A stretch of 64,000 nucleotides of DNA, from contig NZ_SPDV01000009.1 of the NCBI RefSeq assembly GCF_004564275.1, positions 62,001 to 126,000 on the forward strand, written 5' to 3'. This document shows positions 1 through 7,911 of this stretch, in pieces; the stretch's first letter is position 1, and each line of letters starts with the position of its first letter. The notes beneath the pieces were generated by a model. It was not told where the DNA came from, ran no database searches, and saw nothing but the letters and a program-made list of their open reading frames with translations. The stretch is from Sphingomonas parva (ex Maeng et al. 2020). GTDB taxonomy: Bacteria; Pseudomonadota; Alphaproteobacteria; Sphingomonadales; Sphingomonadaceae. A program made the position numbers and the translations under genes.

Positions 1-349
1 CGGAGCGAATGACCTGAACCAGGTCTCCGGCCGCGAACGGCGCGGCGACGAAATCGTCGGCGCCGGCCGAGAGCGCCCGGGCGGCAACGCCGGGATCGTC
101 GGTGGCGCTGACCGCGATCACCGGCCAGGAAATACCGCCGGCGCGAAGCCCGTAGAGAGTCTCCAGCCCTCCGTCGCCCGGCCCATCGACGTCGACGAGG
201 ATGCAGGCCGGCGGCGTTTCCGTGGCATGGGCGAGGAACAGCGAAAGCCTGGGATAGAAGAGCGGGTCGAAGCCGGCCGCGGAAAGAGTGAAGGAGAGGG
301 CGACGCCCGATCTTCCTGCACCATCGATGATATACACGCGCTCGTCCAA
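1..349 (-). CDS. FixJ-type response regulator, receiver domain (partial, 3' end outside window)
   Basis: The reverse strand encodes a receiver domain resembling FixJ/NodW regulators. It begins VYIIDGAGRSG, has an ACILVDVDGPG segment with the phospho-acceptor aspartate in VDVDGPG, and later VIAVSATDD and SAGADDF, matching the usual T/S and alanine-rich positions. The start is taken as TTG at 349 because GGAGG lies five bases upstream and an in-frame stop excludes a far-upstream start. The acidic pair that normally follows the first strand is reduced to a single Asp (IIDGAG), so metal binding may be altered. The DNA-binding part, if any, is beyond the window. It reads away from the phage-like genes and is probably host DNA. 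Confidence 0.6.
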   Translation of the reverse strand, partial: MDERVYIIDGAGRSGVALSFTLSAAGFDPLFYPRLSLFLAHATETPPACILVDVDGPGDGGLETLYGLRAGGISWPVIAVSATDDPGVAARALSAGADDFVAAPFAAGDLVQVIRS

Positions 350-560
350 CCGGACCTCCGCAAAAGCATACTGTGTACGGAGGGCTGCAACCGCGAATAT
401 GCTGCCCGGTTCCAGAATTAATTTTTGGCTTACAATAGTTTAAACGAGATTTACCATCTCGCGCCCGGTCGCGCCGCAGACTCAGCTCGCCGTGTCGCAG
501 CGACAATTCCTCATTTACATTCCGGCCCACCCGGGCCGGACTTTCGCGAAGGGATCCGCC

Positions 561-806
561 ATGCGCCGCGACCTGGCCGCCGCTTATTACGCGCTCGGCG
601 TCAGCTATTCGACCGGCACGGCCGGCGTGCCGCTCGACCTCGTCGAAGCGCATAAATGGTTCAACATCGCTGCGGGCAGCGGCGGCGAGGCGAGCCGCCG
701 GGCCGCGGCCGCGCGCGCGGAGATTGCCGGCGTGATGCGACCGGACGACATCGTCACGGCGCAGCGCTGCGCCCGGGCGTGGCGCGAGGCGGAGGGCGTA
801 CGCTGA
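561..806 (+). CDS. Sel1-repeat-like small protein
   Basis: An 81-residue protein that starts at the ATG after GGGATCC and ends in a TGATG overlap with the next gene. Residues of the form AAYYALGVSYSTG...DLVEAHKWFNIAAGSGGEASRRAAA resemble a single Sel1-like repeat, the helical hairpin class related to TPR. Full Sel1 proteins carry several copies, so this is a minimal or truncated form. The stop-start overlap and shared direction tie it to the phage structural genes downstream. Its role there is unknown; a helical adaptor or chaperone would be a guess. Confidence 0.6.
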   Translation: MRRDLAAAYYALGVSYSTGTAGVPLDLVEAHKWFNIAAGSGGEASRRAAAARAEIAGVMRPDDIVTAQRCARAWREAEGVR

Positions 807-1135
807 TGGCCAGGCGTCTCCTCGACGCGGACCCGCTGACCGGCCTCAGAACCTGGCACGAGCATGACGCGGAGAGCGGGCGGACCTTGATCCATTACGA
901 GGGCGACGCGGAGCCGCTGATCGCCCGCAACAAGGCGGCGGCGAACGCGGCTTCGGGCCGGCTCGGCGAAATGGCGCACGTCGCTTCGATCCCGGCCTCG
1001 GTGCAGATGAAATGGCTGGTCGAAAAGGGCGTCGACATCCTCAATCCGGACCACCGCCAGGCGGTCGCGACGCTGCTCGACGACCCCGAGTGGCGCTACC
1101 TCAAGACCCGCAACATCATCCTCGGGAGGGTATGA
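806..1135 (+). CDS. small phage protein, possibly head-completion type
   Basis: A 109-residue protein whose ATG overlaps the stop of the previous gene. The C-terminal segment (HRQAVATLLDDPEWRYLKTR...ILGRV) resembles the short motif (asparagine/aspartate-rich turn, 'LNDPxWRxLRT', terminal GRV) seen in small structural proteins that precede adaptor genes in podovirus-like clusters. This is pattern recognition only. It ends one base before the start of the phage adaptor gene, so the two are almost certainly co-translated. There is no signal peptide or membrane segment. Confidence 0.5.
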   Translation: MARRLLDADPLTGLRTWHEHDAESGRTLIHYEGDAEPLIARNKAAANAASGRLGEMAHVASIPASVQMKWLVEKGVDILNPDHRQAVATLLDDPEWRYLKTRNIILGRV

Positions 1136-1136
1136 C

Positions 1137-1781
1137 ATGGCTTCGGACCCGCAGACCTGGAGCGCGCTCCGGACCGCCGTCGGCGACTGGACCAACGAGG
1201 ACTTCACCGCCGCCCAGATCGAGCAGTTCATCGCGCTGGGCGAGCGCTTTCTCAACCGCAGCGTGTTCACGCCCGAGCGCGAGGCGCCGCTGGCGATCGT
1301 CGCGAGTGCTGCGGCGGAGGCGCTTCCGCAAGATTTCTGGGGCTTCCGCTCCGCGCCCTGGATCGACGGTGCGCCCCGAACCGTGCTGAGCCGGCTCACC
1401 CCCGGCGATCTGCGCGCAGCCTATCCCGACGCGGCGCGCGGCCGCCCGGCACATTTCGCGATCGAGGGCGCGACGCTCTTGCTGGGCCCGGCGCCGGCGG
1501 CACCGACCGCGATCTCGGGCGCCTATTGGCGGACGATTGCGCCGCTCGGTCCCGACCAGGAGAGCAACTGGCTGCTCGCCGCGCATCCCGACGTCTATCT
1601 CGCCGCCGCTCTGGTCGAGGCCTTCGCCTTCCACATGGACGAGGGCCGGATGCGCTTCTGGAGCAGCCGGCTCGACGCCAAGGTGGGGGAGATCCAGGCG
1701 GCAGGACGGCGCAGGGCTGCCAGCAGCGGCCCGCTGACCGCGGCCATCGACGTTCCCAACCTGCCGAACCTCAGGGCCTGA
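1137..1781 (+). CDS. phage adaptor / head-tail connector protein
   Basis: A 214-residue, mostly helical protein. The N-terminus (LRTAVGDWTNEDFTAAQIEQFIALGERFLNR) and the later segment ESNWLLAAHPDVYLAAALVEAFAF match the layout of SU10/T7-like adaptor proteins that join portal to tail in podoviruses. Family size is usually close to 200 residues, which fits. It lies one base from the upstream gene and one base from the tail-fibre gene. The assignment rests on motif memory and on the neighbouring tail genes; no portal gene is in view. Confidence 0.6.
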   Translation: MASDPQTWSALRTAVGDWTNEDFTAAQIEQFIALGERFLNRSVFTPEREAPLAIVASAAAEALPQDFWGFRSAPWIDGAPRTVLSRLTPGDLRAAYPDAARGRPAHFAIEGATLLLGPAPAAPTAISGAYWRTIAPLGPDQESNWLLAAHPDVYLAAALVEAFAFHMDEGRMRFWSSRLDAKVGEIQAAGRRRAASSGPLTAAIDVPNLPNLRA

Positions 1782-1782
1782 G

Positions 1783-3027
1783 ATGCGGATCTTCCGTCCT
1801 TCGGGCAGCGACGTGCCGCTCTGGCTGGAGGCGGTGCTCGGCTCGATCGAACGCCTCTGGCGCGAGATCCTCCCGGCACCGCTGCGACTGTGGCGCTCGA
1901 CGACGGCCGATCTTCCCGAGGCGGCGGACCATATGGGCGCCTTGGCCTGGGACGAGGCCACGCACCGGCCGATCTGGGCCGACGGATCGGACTGGGTCTC
2001 GCCGTCGCTCTCGACCCATGGTCATGCCGCCGCGGCGGTGACCTTCTCGCCGGCCGGGACGATCGCGGCGACCAATGTCCAGGCGGCGCTGGCCGAGCTC
2101 GATTCGGAGAAGGCGGCGACCGCCCACGGGCACGCGATCGCCGACGTCACCGGACTGCAGGCCGCGCTGGGCCTCAAGGCGCCGCTCGCCTCGCCGGCGC
2201 TGAGCGGTACGCCCACGGCGCCGACGGCGGCAGCGGGGACGAACACGACCCAGATCGCGACGACGCAATATGTGCGCAGCGCGATCACCGATCTGGTCGC
2301 CAGTTCGCCGGCGGCGCTCGATACGCTCGACGAGCTCGCCGCGGCGCTCGGCGACGATCCGAACTTCGCGACGGCGACGGCGGCCGCTCTGGGCAATCGC
2401 CTGCGCGTCGACACCAATGCCCAGGGCCTGACCGGAACGCAGCAGTCGAACGCGCGGTCGAACCTCGGGCTCGGCACCGCGGCGACGCAGGCCACGGGCA
2501 CCTCCGGCGCGACGGTGCCGCTCCTCAACGGCAACAACATTCATTCCGGCGCGAGCGACTTCTGGCAAAAGCTCGGTCTTTCGGGCGGCGCGATCCAGTT
2601 CCCGGCCATCCAGGTCCCATCGGCCGATGCGAACGCGCTGGACGATTATGAGGAAGGCACGTTCACGCCGAACCTGCTGTTCGGCGGCGCCAACACCGGA
2701 ATGACCTACACCGACCAGCTCGGCCGCTACACCAAGATCGGGCGCCTGGTCTTCGTCGAGATCCGCATCCGCCTCAGCGCCAAGGGAAGTTCGACCGGCT
2801 CCGCGACAATCGCCGGCCTGCCGTTCACGACGCCTGCGGTTCCCAATCCCGGCGGCGCCTGCGTTGCCCAGACGATGAACACGGTGGCGATGCCTGTCTA
2901 TGTCGTCACGCCGAGCTCGACGACGATCAGCCTCTACGACTTCACCGGCAGCACGCTTGCAGTGCTGAACGACACCGACTTCAACGCGACCTCGCTCGTC
3001 ATGCTCGCGTTCGCTTACTCTGTCTGA
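1783..3027 (+). CDS. phage tail fibre protein
   Basis: A 414-residue protein with the classic low-complexity tail-fibre layout. An N-terminal attachment part of about 70 residues is followed by repeats of the type HGHAxADVTGLQAALGLKAPLASPALSGTPTAPTA and a TQYVRSAI segment. A C-terminal domain contains DDYEEGTFTPNLLFGG...GMTYTDQLGRYTKIGRLVFVEIRI, which is common at the ends of fibre and spike proteins of tailed phages and prophages. The protein would trimerise and contact the host surface. It starts one base after the adaptor stop. Composition of the C-terminal half is less GC-rich than the N-terminal half, suggesting exchange of the receptor-binding end. Confidence 0.8.
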   Translation: MRIFRPSGSDVPLWLEAVLGSIERLWREILPAPLRLWRSTTADLPEAADHMGALAWDEATHRPIWADGSDWVSPSLSTHGHAAAAVTFSPAGTIAATNVQAALAELDSEKAATAHGHAIADVTGLQAALGLKAPLASPALSGTPTAPTAAAGTNTTQIATTQYVRSAITDLVASSPAALDTLDELAAALGDDPNFATATAAALGNRLRVDTNAQGLTGTQQSNARSNLGLGTAATQATGTSGATVPLLNGNNIHSGASDFWQKLGLSGGAIQFPAIQVPSADANALDDYEEGTFTPNLLFGGANTGMTYTDQLGRYTKIGRLVFVEIRIRLSAKGSSTGSATIAGLPFTTPAVPNPGGACVAQTMNTVAMPVYVVTPSSTTISLYDFTGSTLAVLNDTDFNATSLVMLAFAYSV

Positions 3028-3045
3028 CTCTGCTATTGTGACGGG

Positions 3046-3651
3046 ATGAAAATCGCTGTCCTGCTTCCGATCTATCGTTCGGCGCGATGGCAGTTCGTGG
3101 ATTCGCTGGCAAAGATGCTGGTTTTCTCATCCCGGCTCTCGATCAACTTCAGAGGAGTTGCGGGCCCGCCGGAAATCGAGGTGTTTACTGCCTCGGGCGC
3201 ACTGATCGCCTACAGTCGCAACTACCTCGCCGACCAGGCTCTCAAGTGGGGCGCTGACGGACTGCTATGGCTGGACGACGATCACGTATTCCCGGCTGAT
3301 GCGCTGGCGAGATTGTTGCGGCACGACAAGCCGATCATGGCCGCGAATTATGTCCGGCGGCAGGAAGGCGGGGCGCCGACCGCCGAGAAGAACGGGGAAC
3401 CCGTTTGGACGACGAAGGAGAAAGCCGAGGCAGGCGCCTGCGAAGAGGTCCACCTAGTGGGCATGGGCGTCTGCTTCATGGTCGCTGACGCGCTGAGGAA
3501 GATCGAGGCACCGTATTTCGGCGGCGACTACGAAGACGTGTACTTGTGCAACAAGCTGAGAGCGGCAGGCGTCCCGCTCTACATTGACCACGCCCTTTCA
3601 TGGGCCTCCAGTCACATCGGCGAGCACGGTTTCGGCTTTCAGAGCCGCTAA
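3046..3651 (+). CDS. phage-encoded family 2-like glycosyltransferase
   Basis: A 201-residue protein starting KIAVLLPIYRSARW, with ALIAYSRNYLADQAL and WLDDDHVFPADAL. The DDD is the nucleotide-sugar/metal-binding signature of GT-A folds. Later, VHLVGMGVCFMVADALR and GGDYEDVYLCNKLRAAG follow the acceptor-site pattern of this family. It probably modifies a surface sugar or a virion protein. It sits between tail fibre and tail hub genes and, like the hub gene, is visibly less GC-rich and uses more AT-ending codons than the rest of the module. It may be a moron-type insertion or part of a recently exchanged segment. Confidence 0.7.
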   Translation: MKIAVLLPIYRSARWQFVDSLAKMLVFSSRLSINFRGVAGPPEIEVFTASGALIAYSRNYLADQALKWGADGLLWLDDDHVFPADALARLLRHDKPIMAANYVRRQEGGAPTAEKNGEPVWTTKEKAEAGACEEVHLVGMGVCFMVADALRKIEAPYFGGDYEDVYLCNKLRAAGVPLYIDHALSWASSHIGEHGFGFQSR

Positions 3652-3671
3652 CCCCTTCAGGAGTTCCCTGC

Positions 3672-5138
3672 ATGAGCTATTTCGCGCTGGCCGCGCCACC
3701 CGGCATCGTGTCCGACGACACCACGTTCGCCTCCAAGGGGCGGTGGGCTGATGGGAACAATGTTCGCTTCTATCAGGGTCTGCCGCAGACGATCGGCGGC
3801 AACGTGAACGCGACGTCCGTCATCGCAACCTTCGCCGATGTAACGAAGCTCCTAGTCTACACCGTTTCGGGGACGACCAACATAGCGTGCGCGGGCCAGA
3901 CACTCACGCGCAACGTCCTCGACGTCTCGTCAACGGACATCACTCCCGCCGCTTGGACCGGCGGGGGTAGGCACTCGCTCGTGATGTGGGGCGATGTTCT
4001 CCTCGCTAGCAATAGCGGCGGCAAGCTGTTCCAGTCTATCGCGGGGGCGAGAGCGACACACGTTACGCAGGCGCCGGCAAACATCACCACACTGCTCGTC
4101 ACCGGTACGCGGCAGGTCATGGCGCTGGGCTGTAACGAGGTGGTCTCGGGGACCTTCAACAGCCGGTGCATCCGGATTTCGCACACCGAGAGCCTGACCG
4201 ACTGGACACCCTCGTCGTCAAACCTTTCGGACGAGGTCATCTTAGAGGGCCAAGAGCCGATCGTCGGGGCGACGCTCCTTGGTGAGCACGTCGTCGTTTG
4301 GACGTCAGGTGCGCTTTATCTCGGCTCGTTCACCGGCGATCCTTCGCAGCCGTGGCGATTTGGCAAGGTCGCCGATGTCGGCTTGGTCGCGCTCGATGCA
4401 TTCGCCGTGCGTGGCGCTACCGCCTATTTCATGGCACCGGATCTAAGAGTGTACGCCTATTCGATCGGGCAGGAGCCGGCGCAAATTCCATGCCCGATCA
4501 GCCGCGAGTTCATGCAGGACTGCGGCCCGGAGCAGCGAAGCAACATTTTCGCCTTTCATAACAGCAAGTTCGGCGAAGTATGGTTCTTCTACGCGGGCAA
4601 CGGCAACTCTTTCCCCACCAGCTATATCGCGTTCGCCGTCTCTGAGACGGCGGCGGCGCAGCGCCCGGTGTGGTTCAAGGGGCTGTTGGGCATAGACGCC
4701 ATCGCGGAGGACCCGCTGCTCGCCACGCCATTTTCGGCCAGTGAGACGTCCCTCGTCACGTTGCAAAGCACGGGCGGTCCCTATGGCCTCTTCCGTTTCG
4801 ATTGCGCAGGTGCGGGCGGACAAGGTGCGCAGCCTTTCTGGCACATCACGACTGCCGACCAATATTTCGACGAAAGTCAAAAGCGAGTTCTCATCCGATC
4901 GGTGCTTCCGGACCTCGAAGGGAATGGCCCTGCCGCTACTATGCACCTCTATGTGCGGGGGCGTCCGCACGAAACCCCGCTTGAAAAGGGGCCGTTAGGT
5001 CTCAACTATCAGACGGAGAAGAAGGGCTGCCGCTGCTCTGGGAAGATCGTATCGGTGAAGTTCAGCGCGGCCGGCACTGATGGATTTGTCCGCCTCGGCA
5101 AACCCCTCTTCGACGTCGTTCCTCTCGGCGAGCGGTGA
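3672..5138 (+). CDS. phage tail hub / tail-structure protein
   Basis: A 488-residue protein. Its start is set at ATG 3672 (MSYFALAAPPGI), because upstream codons lie in the preceding gene. The first part (PPGIVSDDTTFASKGRWADGNNVRFYQGLPQTIGG) resembles proteins that open podovirus tail hubs, where a segment of this kind states a point of interaction with the nozzle. It is followed by a long beta-rich region with repeated WxSG...LYLGSFTGDPSQPWRF and AVRGATAYFMAPD segments that suggest a propeller. The stop overlaps the next start (GTGATG). Base composition is lower in GC than the flanking phage genes. The exact tail role is inferred from context. Confidence 0.55.
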   Translation: MSYFALAAPPGIVSDDTTFASKGRWADGNNVRFYQGLPQTIGGNVNATSVIATFADVTKLLVYTVSGTTNIACAGQTLTRNVLDVSSTDITPAAWTGGGRHSLVMWGDVLLASNSGGKLFQSIAGARATHVTQAPANITTLLVTGTRQVMALGCNEVVSGTFNSRCIRISHTESLTDWTPSSSNLSDEVILEGQEPIVGATLLGEHVVVWTSGALYLGSFTGDPSQPWRFGKVADVGLVALDAFAVRGATAYFMAPDLRVYAYSIGQEPAQIPCPISREFMQDCGPEQRSNIFAFHNSKFGEVWFFYAGNGNSFPTSYIAFAVSETAAAQRPVWFKGLLGIDAIAEDPLLATPFSASETSLVTLQSTGGPYGLFRFDCAGAGGQGAQPFWHITTADQYFDESQKRVLIRSVLPDLEGNGPAATMHLYVRGRPHETPLEKGPLGLNYQTEKKGCRCSGKIVSVKFSAAGTDGFVRLGKPLFDVVPLGER

Positions 5139-5506
5139 TGGTTCCCGACTGGGCCGGGTACCTCCGGTTCCGCGACGCTTTCGCCGCCGTGCTCGATCCA
5201 CGGCTCTACACGATCGGCTGGCTGGATGGGGAGATCCTGAGCGGCAATTTGCTGCTGTGGGTCGGACGCGAGGCGGCGATCGTCGCGCAGATCAGGCGCT
5301 ATCCGACCGGCGCGATGGACGTCGAGGGTCTGATCGCCGCCGGCGACCTCGAGGAGATCGTGCGGGATCTGATCCCGGCCGGCGAGGCCTGGGGCCGGTC
5401 GATCGGCTGCGTCGGCGCGATCATCGAGAGCCGGGAAGGCTGGGCGCGGGTGCTCGCGCCGCACGGCTACCGGGTCCACCAGATTGCATTGAGGAAAGAG
5501 CTATGA
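5138..5506 (+). CDS. phage protein with GNAT-like C-terminus
   Basis: A 122-residue protein beginning at the ATG that overlaps the hub stop; an in-frame GTG lies just before it. The layout of short strands and helices, ending in REGWARVLAPHGYRVHQIALRKEL, resembles the last part of GNAT acetyltransferases (a helix, then 'GF' and a closing strand). Small proteins of this sort occur among the virion genes of some podovirus-like clusters. No acetyl-CoA loop (Q/RxxGxG/A) is visible, so enzymatic activity is doubtful. It overlaps the following gene by four bases. Confidence 0.45.
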   Translation: MVPDWAGYLRFRDAFAAVLDPRLYTIGWLDGEILSGNLLLWVGREAAIVAQIRRYPTGAMDVEGLIAAGDLEEIVRDLIPAGEAWGRSIGCVGAIIESREGWARVLAPHGYRVHQIALRKEL

Positions 5507-6057
5507 CGAGCTGGACGCCTTCCAAGCGGCCCGTGATCGAGTTCGGCCCCACGGCCGGCCTCGTCTACGAGAACGGGAGGTTCTTCGACCCCTCGACCGG
5601 AGAGCAGATCGATCCGGCGAACCGGCCGTCGCCGATCACCGCGCCGGCACCGGCCGCGGCGGCCGCGCCGCCGCCGTCGCGCCCGCTGGCCCCTCCGTCG
5701 CTGCCGTCGTTCGACCCGCCGGCTCCGCAGGCGGCGCCGGCGCTCGGCGGAGGAACAAGCGTTTCCTCGCTGCCATCGTTCAGCCCGCCCGCCGCGGCCT
5801 CGCCGCTGCCGACGTTCCAGGATCCTGCCGTCTCGCCGGTCGGGTTCGCGCCGCCGTCGCCACCCTTCGTCGCGGCACCCTCGGGCGGGTTGATCCTGGC
5901 GCAGGACTATACGCCGGCGCCGATCGTGCCCGGCTACGCCCAGGCGCGCAGCGGGGTGCCGTTCACAGCCCCGCAGGCCGCCGACATCGGCAATCTGTTC
6001 GCCCGCATGACCGGCGGCGCCGACCTGCTCGGCGCCGTCTACGGCCGCGGCTTCTAG
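5503..6057 (+). CDS. proline- and alanine-rich phage protein
   Basis: A 184-residue protein of unknown function. Residues 1-40 (PTAGLVYENGRFFDPSTGEQIDPANRP) look ordered. The middle, about residues 42-135, is a proline/alanine/serine-rich linker with repeated LPSF and PLPTF motifs. The last 50 residues (LAQDYTPAPIVPGYAQ...DIGNLFARMTGGADLLGAVYGRGF) look ordered again. The ATG overlaps the previous stop by four bases and the stop is 11 bases before the next gene, so it is part of the phage transcription unit. A structural linker in the virion is the simplest reading. Confidence 0.5.
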   Translation: MTSWTPSKRPVIEFGPTAGLVYENGRFFDPSTGEQIDPANRPSPITAPAPAAAAAPPPSRPLAPPSLPSFDPPAPQAAPALGGGTSVSSLPSFSPPAAASPLPTFQDPAVSPVGFAPPSPPFVAAPSGGLILAQDYTPAPIVPGYAQARSGVPFTAPQAADIGNLFARMTGGADLLGAVYGRGF

Positions 6058-6068
6058 GGAGCATCACG

Positions 6069-7778
6069 ATGGGCCTTTCGAGCTCCAAGCAGACCAGCCG
6101 ATCGAACGCGACCAGCAACCAGACCGGCACGACGATCCCGCAGAACCCGGCGTGGGTGACCGACTCGATCCAGGATTGGGTCGGTCGGATCGGCGCGGCG
6201 ATGGACGCCGACCCGAACGGCTTCGTCGCGCCCGCCTCGCCGCTGCAGCAGCAGGCCTGGAACAACAGCGGCCAGCTGAACGCGTGGAAGGGCCAGGTGC
6301 AGAGCGCATCCGATCTCGGCTTCACGGCCGCCAACCGCGGCGCGAGTCTCATCGGCGCCCCGGCGCAGGCGCAGGCGGCGCAGCGGGAGGCCTCGACCTA
6401 CGCGGCGCCGACGCTCGGACCCGCCGCCCAGGCCGCGGCGGCGGGCTACACGCCGGGCTATTACGCCCGGACCACGATCGATCCGACCCGCGAAGCACAA
6501 GCGGCAATGACCGGGCCGGCGCGGCAGGCGACGGCGACGAGCTTCGACCCGCATTTCTACGGCCGGACCACCATCGACCCGACGCGAGAGGCCCAGGCGT
6601 CGCTCGCCGCGTCAAGCGCTGCGGCGGACCATATGGCGCGCTATGCCAACCCTTATATGTCGCAGGTGGTGGACGCGACGCTTGCCGACTTCGATGCGGA
6701 GGCGGGGCGCACGCGGGCGGCACAGGCCGCGCAGGCGGCGGCGGCCGGCGCGTTCGGCGGCTCGCGCTACGGCCTCCGCGAAGCGCAGACCGAAGGCGAG
6801 CTCGCTCGCGGCCGCGCCGCCACCGCCGCCAATCTTCGCGCCCAAGGCTTCAACACCGCCGCGGCATTGGGCGCGGCGGACGCCGACCGCTTCTCCCAGA
6901 CCAGCCAGTTCAACGCCGGCTTGGGCACGCAGACCAGCCAGTTCAACGCGGACCAGGTCAACCAGCGCGCGCTCGAGCAGGCACGGCTCAACGACGCGGC
7001 GGCGCAGTTCAACGTCGGCGCGATCAACCGCGCCCGCGAGATGCTGGCGGCGGCGCAGAACGACGCCAGCCAGTTCAACGCCGGGCTGGCCGGCCAGATG
7101 GACATGGCGAACGCCGACCGATCCACCGCGACGAGCCAGTTCAACGCCGGGCAGGTCAATGCGCGCGCGATCGAGCAGGCGCGCGCCAACGATGCCGCAG
7201 CCCAGTTCAACATCGGTGCCATCAACCGCAGCCGAGAGCTTCTCGCCGATGCGCAGAACCAGGCGAGCCAGTACAATGCCGGGCAGCAGAACCAGTTCGC
7301 GCTGACCGGCGCCGGGCTGCAGGCCGATGCCGCCCGCTACGCGGCGGATGCGCGCAACGCCGCCGGCGCCGACAATCTGGCGGCGCGCAACCAGTTCGCG
7401 CTGACCAACATGGCGGCGCTGAACGACGCCGCGCGGTTCAATGCCGGACAACAGGAGGCGGCGAACGCGCGCGCGCTGCAGGGTGCGGGGCTGCTCGGCA
7501 CGCTGGCGCAGCAATATGGCGCCGGGATCCGCGAGGACCTCTCGCTCCTCGGCGGCATGGGCGACCAGCAGCGCCAGATCGAGCAGGCCTATCGGATGTC
7601 GCCGCTCGCGCAGCTCGAGATGGGCGGCAAGCTGCTCGGCGGCACGCCGTTCAGCCTGTTCAACGGGCAGCAGGTCAACACCACCGGCACGGAAAGCGGG
7701 ACCAACGTCACCAAGAGCAGCCCCAGCCTGTTCAACCAGCTGCTCGCCGCGGGGCAGCTGGCGTCGGGTTTTGCCTGA
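6069..7778 (+). CDS. phage virion protein with QFNAG repeats
   Basis: A 569-residue alanine-, glutamine- and asparagine-rich protein. The first 60 residues are polar and serine-rich, then PQNPAWVTDSIQDWVGRIGAA and LQQQAWNNSGQLNAW. A duplicated RTTIDPTREAQA motif lies near residues 137-175. Residues of about 280-460 hold eight QFNAG-type repeats. The end (LLGGTPFSLFNGQQVNTTGT) resembles C-termini of proteins of this kind in other podovirus-like clusters, where they are thought to be internal virion or ejected proteins. No membrane segment is visible. It is followed by a convergent gene and a strong hairpin, so it ends the first phage transcription unit. Confidence 0.6.
   Translation: MGLSSSKQTSRSNATSNQTGTTIPQNPAWVTDSIQDWVGRIGAAMDADPNGFVAPASPLQQQAWNNSGQLNAWKGQVQSASDLGFTAANRGASLIGAPAQAQAAQREASTYAAPTLGPAAQAAAAGYTPGYYARTTIDPTREAQAAMTGPARQATATSFDPHFYGRTTIDPTREAQASLAASSAAADHMARYANPYMSQVVDATLADFDAEAGRTRAAQAAQAAAAGAFGGSRYGLREAQTEGELARGRAATAANLRAQGFNTAAALGAADADRFSQTSQFNAGLGTQTSQFNADQVNQRALEQARLNDAAAQFNVGAINRAREMLAAAQNDASQFNAGLAGQMDMANADRSTATSQFNAGQVNARAIEQARANDAAAQFNIGAINRSRELLADAQNQASQYNAGQQNQFALTGAGLQADAARYAADARNAAGADNLAARNQFALTNMAALNDAARFNAGQQEAANARALQGAGLLGTLAQQYGAGIREDLSLLGGMGDQQRQIEQAYRMSPLAQLEMGGKLLGGTPFSLFNGQQVNTTGTESGTNVTKSSPSLFNQLLAAGQLASGFA
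6899..7449 (+). repeat. QFNAG protein repeats within the phage virion gene
   Basis: Eight degenerate copies of x(S/A)QFN(A/V)G occur in one protein: TSQFNAG, TSQFNAD, AAQFNVG, ASQFNAG, TSQFNAG, AAQFNIG, ASQYNAG and AARFNAG. They alternate with NxRAxEQARxNDAAAQFNxGAINR(A/S)RE blocks, so the true period is a longer module that has been duplicated. The pattern predicts a long regular alpha-helical rod. Confidence 0.75.
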
Positions 7779-7820
7779 CGGAGGAGCGCTCCAGGGCGGC
7801 GGCCGACGGCCTCATGAAAA

Positions 7821-7849
7821 TGCCGCCCGGTCGCGGGGACCGGGCGGCA
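7821..7849 (-). terminator. strong hairpin between convergent genes, probable terminator
   Basis: A perfect 12-bp stem (TGCCGCCCGGTC paired with GACCGGGCGGCA) with a five-base loop lies between the stop of the QFNAG gene and the stop of the convergent secreted protein. On the reverse strand the stem is followed by ATTTTC, so it best serves the reverse gene but could stop transcription both ways. Confidence 0.7.
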
Positions 7850-7911
7850 GCATTCGGTTTGCAGGCCGGATCGGCCGCGGCGGGACGACCCGCAGCGGCC
7901 GATCCGAGACG

